Of a stretch of DNA of 64,000 bases, positions 1 through 8,543 are shown one piece after another. This stretch comes from Nibrella saemangeumensis. GTDB taxonomy: Bacteria > Bacteroidota > Bacteroidia > Cytophagales > Spirosomataceae. Where the stretch lies: contig NZ_BAABHD010000083.1 in NCBI RefSeq assembly GCF_039541915.1, forward strand, positions 1-64,000. Direction: 5' to 3'. The notes under the pieces are model-generated. The model was not told the origin of the DNA, did no database searches, and saw nothing but the letters and a program-made list of their open reading frames with translations. Made by a program: the position numbers and the translations under genes. Position 1 is the first letter of the stretch; every line of letters starts with the position of its first letter.

Positions 1-237
1 GCCGGCCTGCTGTTTGGCTTTATCGGGACCGTGGCAGGCAAAGCAGCGGTCAGAGAGGATGGGCTTGATGTGCAGGTTGTAGTCGACCGTCTCAGGCAGG
101 GTCTTCTCGGCCGCTATCAGTTCCGTCGGCTTTTCCACATGGCTGCACGACAGGCTGATAACCGTTAGTATAATGGCTACGACGATCGGCCACGCTCCCC
201 GGCCAGATGAACTAAACGGCTGACGCATAACGGGCAT
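1..237 (-). CDS. Cytochrome c (PSCyt1-type) lipoprotein, N-terminal part
   Basis: The gene runs off the left edge; only the first 79 codons are visible. It starts at an ATG at 237, with an alternative ATG at 228. The N-terminus has a hydrophobic stretch ending in a lipobox (LSC, Cys about residue 31), so an envelope lipoprotein is likely. A CFACHG haem c motif follows at about residues 65-70, preceded by the HIKPIL sequence typical of planctomycete-type cytochrome domains. In this family such an N-terminus usually leads into DUF1549/DUF1553 domains, but that part is outside the window. It is the last visible gene of the minus-strand run that begins at 11303. Confidence 0.75.
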   Translation of the reverse strand, partial: MPVMRQPFSSSGRGAWPIVVAIILTVISLSCSHVEKPTELIAAEKTLPETVDYNLHIKPILSDRCFACHGPDKAKQQAG

Positions 238-298
238 GTTTGTACACTACTCGTTCTATAGAGGCAAAACCGTATCCGATTTAACCCCGTATCGCTCC

Positions 299-1822
299 TT
301 AATTTTTTGTCCGGTTCGGGTCAGTCGCTGCGGCCAGGGTATCTACTTTCATGAATTCCGCAATGGTATTCTCCGCCAGACCCATGTTTACGTCAACACC
401 AGGGTGCGCTTTCTTCAGTTCGGCTACGCCCGCATCGGTCACTTTGGTTTGCCAGAGGTAGATGGTCCTGAGGTTCTTCAGGCCGGCCAGTTCGCGCAGA
501 CCGGCATCGGTGACCTGGGTACCATACAGGTTAATGTATTCCAGATAAGGTAGCGCTTTCAGGTTCTTTAGCCCCGCGTCGGTCACCTTGGTCTGTTCCA
601 GATGCAGTTTCTGGAGGTTTTTTAGTTTAGCCACCTGCGCTAATGTGGCATCGGTGATTTCGGTGTCACCTAGTTTCAGCCAGACGATCTGTTGTTCCAG
701 TTTGGGTAGCAAAGCCGCCTGCGCATCGCTGAAGGTGCGAGCATTAACCGCACTAACCTCCAACTGGTTCTGCTCCTTGGCCAACGGCAATACCAGCAGA
801 CCCGTTTTTCGTAACTCTTCTACCGTTTTTACGTCCGGAGCCGGAAGCTTCATAGTCAAAACCGGAGACTCTGGTGCCGGTCCTGAGCCCGCCAGCGTAC
901 CACCTGAACCTCCTGTCGTCAGCGCGGCCAGCGCGGGCTTAACATCGTCGGTAACTTTCAAATCAGCCACTTTCTTGTCGAAGGGGGCACCCTGGTTAAT
1001 CCACCAGGTCAGAATGGCCACCTGACTGTCGGTCAACTGGGTTTTGCCTTTTGGCGGCATATGGTGGTCATCTTCCAGCGGCAGCAGACAGACTTTAATC
1101 ATTTCGCTCTCGTCGGCTTTACCCGCTACGAAAATGGGACCGTCCTCGCTGCCTTTCCGGATCATCTCCGGGGTATCGAGCCGCAGGTCGGCTTTTGACT
1201 TTTTCGGGTTATGACACTGTACGCAGCGGTTTTGCAGAATCGGATGGATAATCTGCTCGTACACCTGCGCATTATTCAAGTCGGTGATGGGTTTAAACGC
1301 TACCTCCTGTTCACGCGGGGGAATACCGGCGATAGACCGGAACGGTTCGGGCGTGTAGGCGGTCAGGTAGTCAGAACCGTGGGTAAGGGAGCCGCCGTAA
1401 TGGCCGGCCAGCGTTATCATGATGACGGTTAGCGTCAATGCCGGCAGGTAAAACAACTGGCTGATGGGCAGCATATCGCCCCAGCGCTCGGATTTGACAA
1501 ACCACGCCAGCCAAGTAAACACCGCTACGCCGATTCCCTGCCACATATGCTGATCCAGCAGTTCTTCGTCATATCCGCCCCCCAGCGACAGCAGATACCC
1601 AAACACACAGGCCGCCGTCGCGCTGATGGCCGACCATAAAAAGATGGTGGCCATAGCCGAACGGCTGATCTGTATCTGGTTCGTTAGTCGGCCCAGTTCC
1701 AGAATACCGGCTACAATTACAAAGCCAATGGGTAAATGCACCACAACCGGGTGGAAATGGCCAAAAAAGAGCACCCAATCGGAAGCAGGGGTGGGCGCTT
1801 GTAATATGATCAGGTCATTCAT
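299..1822 (-). CDS. DUF2231 / cytochrome c / leucine-rich-repeat protein
   Basis: 507 residues in three parts. Residues about 15-140 are a DUF2231-like membrane region with several hydrophobic helices and the HPVVVHLPIG sequence. Residues about 185-290 form a PSCyt1-type cytochrome domain with CVQCH at 200-204. The last third, from about residue 390, has leucine-rich repeats of about 24 residues with the recurring phrase TDAGL. The protein is probably anchored in the inner membrane with haem and repeats in the periplasm. It sits 23 bases after the glycoside-hydrolase-like gene and 61 bases before the next cytochrome gene, so it is probably co-transcribed. The substrate and electron partner are unknown; the LRR part could bind a partner protein. 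Confidence 0.8.
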   Translation of the reverse strand: MNDLIILQAPTPASDWVLFFGHFHPVVVHLPIGFVIVAGILELGRLTNQIQISRSAMATIFLWSAISATAACVFGYLLSLGGGYDEELLDQHMWQGIGVAVFTWLAWFVKSERWGDMLPISQLFYLPALTLTVIMITLAGHYGGSLTHGSDYLTAYTPEPFRSIAGIPPREQEVAFKPITDLNNAQVYEQIIHPILQNRCVQCHNPKKSKADLRLDTPEMIRKGSEDGPIFVAGKADESEMIKVCLLPLEDDHHMPPKGKTQLTDSQVAILTWWINQGAPFDKKVADLKVTDDVKPALAALTTGGSGGTLAGSGPAPESPVLTMKLPAPDVKTVEELRKTGLLVLPLAKEQNQLEVSAVNARTFSDAQAALLPKLEQQIVWLKLGDTEITDATLAQVAKLKNLQKLHLEQTKVTDAGLKNLKALPYLEYINLYGTQVTDAGLRELAGLKNLRTIYLWQTKVTDAGVAELKKAHPGVDVNMGLAENTIAEFMKVDTLAAATDPNRTKN

Positions 1823-1845
1823 GGAATAGAGAAATCACAAGGCAA

Positions 1846-3843
1846 TTAGTCCACCTGAAGGATGGAATGAATATCTAATTTAGGAATTTTTACGGATATA
1901 ATACCACTCTGATAAGTAAAGGAGGCCGGTTGGTTACCCGGCTGGACCAAAATTCTTTTTGGGCGTTGAGCTGACCGGATCGAGATTTGCAAGGGTCCTA
2001 CCGACTCAATATCATCAATGGTATGAACCGCCTTGTTGGCATGGGAGCCAGACATATTGATCAGGTTGACCAGCAGCCGGCTATCTTTCCGGTTCACCGC
2101 CACATGCACTTTCCTGGAGCCTTCTACCTGTACCATTGGATTGGGAAAAGCTTCTCGGACAAGAGCGGCAAAGAGATTCCGGATCTGAACGGTTTCCCGT
2201 TTTTGATACTGGTCACCCAGGTTCAGATAGACAGCCGCAATCCGACCTTTACCTAAAGGCGCTACGGATGCCGCCGGACCCTGATAATTGCGCATATCAC
2301 CGGTTCGGTAAACACCGCCAATTGTACGGGTACCCTCCAGCGGAGTGAATGATTGGTAGGCAGAGGCCGTACCCGTAATCTGATTCGGTAGGCCGATGTA
2401 GGATGTGCCTGTTGTTGAAGCACCGATCCGGACACCGAGCGATTCGCGAAAATGCTGCAAAGCATCGCTGCCCACTACCAGCAGCGTACCGCCATTACGG
2501 GCATACTGCAGCAGCTCATCGCGGAAAGCCGGGTCCAGACTTGCCCATTCCGGAATAACAATGAGCGGGTACTGCTGCATACGGCCTTTCAGATGGTGCT
2601 CCATCAGAATCTCCGTCGGCAACTGGTTGTACAGCAGCAGGTCCAGGATACCCCGCATGGCGTTATGCTCACCATTCCAGGGGCGGTACACATTGGGGGT
2701 TACATGCTTGTAGCCTGTGGTCGAATAAAGCAGGGCTACCTGCGGCACAGGGGTTGCTTTGTAGCAGTACGCCTGCCGGGCGCGGCAGAACCGGGCCAGT
2801 TCCTCCATCACCTGAACTTCCCAGAGTTTGATGCTGGCGTCGCGGTTCTGCGTGTAATAGGCCTGAAAGCCCCCGCCCATGGAAATCACCTGAGCGGCCT
2901 CCTGACACAACTGGCGGGCCGGTTTGGGCGAATGGACCCCATCGTAGTTCGACGAAAAGCCCCACGCCATCAGGTCCCATGGCTTACCCTGTGGCGCAAT
3001 GCAACGGGCTTCGAAGGCCGCGCTGTTGGCCCCGTTGGTGGCACTCAGGTCGCCAGAGATGAAATCGACGTTGACATCGACCGGCTCGGGAATGAACGAG
3101 GAGAACGCCCAGTTACTCGCTACCTGGAAGCCGGGTTTGTAGCGGTGCAGTTCATCCACGTAATGGCCGACATACCGCCGGAACGCTTTCCGGTTGAACT
3201 CCAGCAGGTCGTCAAAGTAAGGATCGCCTTTTTTGTGGGGAACCTCCTGAATGCCGGTCTCTTTGCGGAAGGCGGCCAGGGCGGCTGGACTATAGTCGGG
3301 TTGTACGGCCCAGCAGTCGCCGTCGACCCAAACACCATCTACGCCGTAATCGCTGATCTCCTTTAGCTGTGGTATCAGCAGGCTATCAGCGTAGGGGCCG
3401 AAAAGCGAGGTGTTTCGGTCGTCGAATTTGTCATCGGGCGTAATTCTCGCCCATTGCGGGTTTTTTCGCAGGGCCTCTGAGTCCCAGACGCCGGAGTGAT
3501 GCACGTATAGCGCCACACCATGCCGCCGTGTAACGTCACGGAACAGCCGGAGCGGGTCCTTCGTGAAATTGCTATAGGCGTGACCCACCTTCGTGGGGTA
3601 GCTGGTTACGCCGGAGTGCCCTTTACTGTCGACCTGAATAAAATCAGGCTTTACCCGGCGCAGTAGGGTATCAACCATACCGTCGGTGAGTGTCTGGCCG
3701 ATTGACTTATCGTTTATACCCGCGTGAAAATCGAAGTGCAGGCCAAAAAAGCTATCGGCCCGGCGCAGCGGAGTTTTGGTGGGCTGAGCCGTGGCAATCC
3801 CGGATAGTAAAAGACTGACGCAAAGCAGTGTACGCCGACGCAT
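1846..3843 (-). CDS. Glycoside-hydrolase-like TIM-barrel protein, secreted
   Basis: 665 residues from the ATG at 3843. I prefer this start to one 16 codons upstream because it gives a clean signal peptide (MRRRTLLCVSLLLSG) and because its A is also the last base of the upstream TGA stop (TGATG), a usual coupling arrangement. Residues about 30-350 resemble the hypothetical glycosyl hydrolase 6 or GH29/GH42-like barrels, with motifs such as VDSKGHSG, YVHHSGVW and GVWVDGDCW. Residues about 400-530 look like the glutamine-amidotransferase-like trimerisation domain found behind such barrels. The catalytic acids cannot be assigned from sequence alone. It probably acts on a glycan in the periplasm or outside the cell. 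The family call is moderate and substrate specificity is unknown. Confidence 0.65.
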   Translation of the reverse strand: MRRRTLLCVSLLLSGIATAQPTKTPLRRADSFFGLHFDFHAGINDKSIGQTLTDGMVDTLLRRVKPDFIQVDSKGHSGVTSYPTKVGHAYSNFTKDPLRLFRDVTRRHGVALYVHHSGVWDSEALRKNPQWARITPDDKFDDRNTSLFGPYADSLLIPQLKEISDYGVDGVWVDGDCWAVQPDYSPAALAAFRKETGIQEVPHKKGDPYFDDLLEFNRKAFRRYVGHYVDELHRYKPGFQVASNWAFSSFIPEPVDVNVDFISGDLSATNGANSAAFEARCIAPQGKPWDLMAWGFSSNYDGVHSPKPARQLCQEAAQVISMGGGFQAYYTQNRDASIKLWEVQVMEELARFCRARQAYCYKATPVPQVALLYSTTGYKHVTPNVYRPWNGEHNAMRGILDLLLYNQLPTEILMEHHLKGRMQQYPLIVIPEWASLDPAFRDELLQYARNGGTLLVVGSDALQHFRESLGVRIGASTTGTSYIGLPNQITGTASAYQSFTPLEGTRTIGGVYRTGDMRNYQGPAASVAPLGKGRIAAVYLNLGDQYQKRETVQIRNLFAALVREAFPNPMVQVEGSRKVHVAVNRKDSRLLVNLINMSGSHANKAVHTIDDIESVGPLQISIRSAQRPKRILVQPGNQPASFTYQSGIISVKIPKLDIHSILQVD

Positions 3844-4901
3844 CAGGAAATCCGCTCCAGTTTTACGGGATAGGTCTTCCGCGACGCCCATTGCGCTACA
3901 TAAACATTTTCGTCTTCATCGACCAGTACATCATGGGGATGGATAAAGGTAGTAAAGGTCCGGTCCTTACGCTGCTCCTGTAGCATACCGTTCTGGTAGA
4001 CAGGGGCCGAGCCACCCGGCGTTGAGACTACTTTGTCGTTTTTATCCAGTATCTGAATGTAGCCTGACTCGGGATACGAATCTGATGTGCTACGAAAGAC
4101 AGCTCCGTAGATCATATCGCCATGCAGTACGGGCCGGCAGATATAGGAGCCGGGCAGGGCAATAGTAGAAAGGTATTTGCCGTCCAGGGTAAACCGCTTC
4201 AGGGCGTTGTGCCGACGGTCAGTAATAAGCAGCGTCGGGTTTGCCTTATTGCGGGTGTCCACCAGCACACCGTGGCAGCAGTCAAACTGATCGTTGGCTT
4301 GCCCCTTGCCGCCCCAGTGACGAATGTACTGACCTTTGCTGTTGTATTGGGTAATGTAGTTCTGACCGTACCCATCGGCTATGTAAATATCGCCGTTGGC
4401 TGGGTTGATGGCTGTTTCCGTGGGTTTGAACTGGCCGGGGTACGAATATTTGCCGGTTTCTTTCGGGTAGTCGATCTTCAGCAGTTCGCGGCCTTTCAGG
4501 TCTGTTTTGACGACCTGGTTACGGTCGGGGTCGCAGATGAACAGGAACTGCTCACCCCCTTCATTGGCTAAGGAGAGACCGTGACCACCGGGGTAGCTGT
4601 TGCCCCAACTTTCCAGCAGTTTGCCGGATTTGTCGTAGATCAGGATGTTATTTTTAGTCTCATTGGTCAGCAGGATAATGCGGCCTTTGGCGTCCTGTAC
4701 CATTTCATGGCAGTCGTTGACGGGGTTCTTGCCGGCATCCAGCACACCCCAGCCCGGCACCACCCGGTAGCGGTAGGCCCCATGACCAACGGTAATCTCA
4801 TCACGGTTGGGTTTGGCACCAAAGACAATATTGGGAATAGCGATACTGGCGGCCGTAGCGGTGGTTACCTGCGTCAGAAAGGTTCGGCGGGAGGTTTTCA
4901 T
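3843..4901 (-). CDS. NHL-type beta-propeller protein with Tat signal
   Basis: 352 residues. The N-terminus MKTSRRTFLTQ followed by an Ala-rich hydrophobic stretch is a twin-arginine signal, implying export of a folded protein. The rest shows repeated NHL-like blades (for example DRNQVVKTDLKGREL, ANGDIYIADGYGQNYI, HPHDVLVDEDENVYVAQ). It resembles the peptidyl-alpha-hydroxyglycine lyase-like six-bladed propellers often annotated as hypothetical in Spirosoma-type genomes. Its stop overlaps the start of the next gene by one base. No catalytic role can be assigned; it may bind a ligand or scaffold the redox proteins encoded around it. Confidence 0.75.
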   Translation of the reverse strand: MKTSRRTFLTQVTTATAASIAIPNIVFGAKPNRDEITVGHGAYRYRVVPGWGVLDAGKNPVNDCHEMVQDAKGRIILLTNETKNNILIYDKSGKLLESWGNSYPGGHGLSLANEGGEQFLFICDPDRNQVVKTDLKGRELLKIDYPKETGKYSYPGQFKPTETAINPANGDIYIADGYGQNYITQYNSKGQYIRHWGGKGQANDQFDCCHGVLVDTRNKANPTLLITDRRHNALKRFTLDGKYLSTIALPGSYICRPVLHGDMIYGAVFRSTSDSYPESGYIQILDKNDKVVSTPGGSAPVYQNGMLQEQRKDRTFTTFIHPHDVLVDEDENVYVAQWASRKTYPVKLERIS

Positions 4902-4931
4902 GTGAGTTTAGGATGTTAAAAGTTATTTCGT

Positions 4932-5324
4932 TCAGGATAATTCCATAAAAAGGTCGGCACTGATATGACGCTCTTCCAGTTCCCACTCCCGGTTCAGCAG
5001 AAGCCGATGGAGGGATTGCCAGAGCGGGCGGTTCTGGTACCAGAAACTTGGTTCAATATTTAATACACTCTGTAAAAGATCGCCTGGGTAATAATCTCCT
5101 TCCGCGAATAAATTCCGGCTTAACAGGTCAATCGCCAATGGCACTGTGAAAGGGAGTGAAAGGCCGTGATGAATCATCAGTCTTACATCTTCGACTGTAA
5201 ACCGGCTCAGGGGAGCCATGCGGAGCGCATGAATTTTCTGAGCCAGGTTGTCGGCAAAGTCAGGCTCTTCGGATGCGGTATGCTCTAATTCTTCCAGAGA
5301 CTGTTCCTTCCAGTTGCTTTCCAT
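4932..5324 (-). CDS. CdiI-type (contact-dependent inhibition) immunity protein
   Basis: 130 residues, cytosolic, no signal peptide. The layout matches the CdiI_2-type immunity family (PF18593 by recollection): an N-terminal SLEELEH segment, then PLSRFTVEDVRLMIHHG, LPFTVPLAIDLL and the EGDYYPGDLLQSVL block. In that family the proteins neutralise contact-dependent or polymorphic toxins, but many members occur without a toxin, and none is visible within 5 kb here. The gene lies between the deacylase and the NHL gene with gaps of 43 and 30 bases, so it is probably part of the same transcript. Its role in this context is unexplained. Confidence 0.7.
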   Translation of the reverse strand: MESNWKEQSLEELEHTASEEPDFADNLAQKIHALRMAPLSRFTVEDVRLMIHHGLSLPFTVPLAIDLLSRNLFAEGDYYPGDLLQSVLNIEPSFWYQNRPLWQSLHRLLLNREWELEERHISADLFMELS

Positions 5325-5367
5325 TGTCAGGTACTTGGCCTATACCGTTTCTGCTTGCGTTCAGCTA

Positions 5368-6978
5368 TTATTTTTTAGCGGCCATTTTCACCTGATAGCC
5401 GCTGCCTACCAGTACTTGCCCTGGGCGCTTGCCGGTGTGTTTGCCGTTTTCAATTACGGTCTCTCCATTTACCAGCACATACGAAAAACCGGTAGAATAC
5501 GCATGGGGCTTTTCGTACGTAGCCTGATCCGCCACGGTCTTTTCATCAAAAATGACAATATCCGCGGCATAACCGGGCTTGAGCAGGCCCCGATCTGTCA
5601 GCCGGAACCGCTGAGCCGGCAGGGAGGTCATCCGCCGGATAGCTTCTTCCAGTGAAATGATCTGCTTTTCGCGCACGTAGCGGCCCAGCACCCTGGCATT
5701 TGTACCATACGCCCTGGGGTGTGGTACCCCTGACATATACCGGGCTACGCCGGCGTCCGAGGCAATCATCGTGTTGCGGTATCGCATAATGCTCTCCACA
5801 TCTTCCTCCGACATGGTGTGATAAACCATTTGCACACGTTGTGGCGTTACCTTTTCCAGCAGGGTCAGCACCAGATCAGACTCCGTTTCGATATTGTCCT
5901 TCCGACCAGCTTTCAGATTAATCTGCCGGATGCTCTTTCCATTCTGCGTCGTATCGGCCGGATTATAGGCAATGACGGCATACTCCAGGTTATCACGGCC
6001 GTTCTTTTTGAAGGTTTCCAGCATGTCTTTGATAATACGGGCCCGTGTGGCAGGGTCACGAAAGCGCACCAGCATCATAGAGTCGCCATCGGCCAGCGCC
6101 CAGTTGGGTACCGAACTCAGGAGGGTAGTACTCGATGCGGTATAAGGATATTGGTCAATCGTCACGTCAATGCCCTCATGGCGGGCGGCTTCGACTAATC
6201 CAATCGTTTTGTTGCTAAATCCCCACAGCGGTCGGCTGGCTATCTTGAAATGGGAAATCTGAACCGGGAGTCTGGCTTCGCGACCAATCTGAATGGCCTC
6301 TTCAATGGCTTTGGTTACCTCCTGGGCTTCACTCCGAATATGTGAGGTATAGACACCGCCGTAGTGGGCAACTACTTTTGCCAGGTTAACAATTTCGGAC
6401 GTTTTCGCAAAGGAGCCGGGGGTATAGATTAGACCCGTCGACAGTCCTACGGCTCCGTCCTTCATGGCTTGTTCGACCAATGCCTCCATGGCTGCCTGTT
6501 CCTTTGCGGTCGGTTCGCGAAAAGCAGCCTTCATCACTTTCAGCCGCACAGAGTTATGACCAACCAGTGAACCAATATTGAGCGATATCCCCATTGCTCT
6601 CAAGGAGTCCTGAAAATTCTTCAGGTTTGTTTTGGAGCTGCCACAGTTACCCGTGATCAGGGACGTTACTCCGTTATGGACGAAATTGGCGGCTGTAGGC
6701 CCCTCCTCAATGCTGGTTTCCACGTGGGCGTGAATGTCGATAAAGCCAGGCGCAACAATCTGGTTTCTGGCGTCCAGGACGGTTTTGGCTTCCGTCGGTG
6801 GAATTGTCCCTATACTGGCTACTTTACCGTTTTTGATCGCTACATCAGCATGGTACCAGGGGTTACCAGCGCCATCGATTACCCGGCCGTTTTTAATCAG
6901 CACGTCATACTGCTGGGCCTGCACCAGGGCTACGGAAGCGCTGATGAGATAACTAAACAGAATAAACTTTCTTAACAT
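5368..6978 (-). CDS. N-acyl-D-amino-acid deacylase family amidohydrolase
   Basis: 536 residues from the ATG at 6978; an in-frame GTG four codons upstream is less likely. A signal peptide (LFSYLISASVALVQA) suggests export. The metal-dependent amidohydrolase fold is clear: GFIDIHAHVE with the HAH metal pair (about residues 83-85), the GNCGSS segment with the Cys ligand typical of D-aminoacylases, TSHIRSE, QISHFK, and the C-terminal SDAG Asp. The reaction is hydrolysis of an N-acyl group from D-amino acids or related amides. A periplasmic form could act on peptidoglycan-derived or xenobiotic amides. Position between the DUF1501 gene and the immunity gene suggests it is one enzyme of the same pathway. 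Exact substrate unknown. Confidence 0.87.
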   Translation of the reverse strand: MLRKFILFSYLISASVALVQAQQYDVLIKNGRVIDGAGNPWYHADVAIKNGKVASIGTIPPTEAKTVLDARNQIVAPGFIDIHAHVETSIEEGPTAANFVHNGVTSLITGNCGSSKTNLKNFQDSLRAMGISLNIGSLVGHNSVRLKVMKAAFREPTAKEQAAMEALVEQAMKDGAVGLSTGLIYTPGSFAKTSEIVNLAKVVAHYGGVYTSHIRSEAQEVTKAIEEAIQIGREARLPVQISHFKIASRPLWGFSNKTIGLVEAARHEGIDVTIDQYPYTASSTTLLSSVPNWALADGDSMMLVRFRDPATRARIIKDMLETFKKNGRDNLEYAVIAYNPADTTQNGKSIRQINLKAGRKDNIETESDLVLTLLEKVTPQRVQMVYHTMSEEDVESIMRYRNTMIASDAGVARYMSGVPHPRAYGTNARVLGRYVREKQIISLEEAIRRMTSLPAQRFRLTDRGLLKPGYAADIVIFDEKTVADQATYEKPHAYSTGFSYVLVNGETVIENGKHTGKRPGQVLVGSGYQVKMAAKK

Positions 6979-7045
6979 AAGCGTCTGCACAAGTCAGATA
7001 CAAGTTACTATTTTATTTCCGATCTGTCTCAGAAAGCAAGGTGAT

Positions 7046-8539
<1,494 letters not shown>

Positions 8540-8543
8540 GATG

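Noticed and set aside
2452..3366. 304-codon plus-strand open frame inside the glycoside-hydrolase-like gene
   Set aside because: Overlaps a well-supported minus-strand gene completely, has no recognised domain, and shows the composition of a codon-mirror frame.
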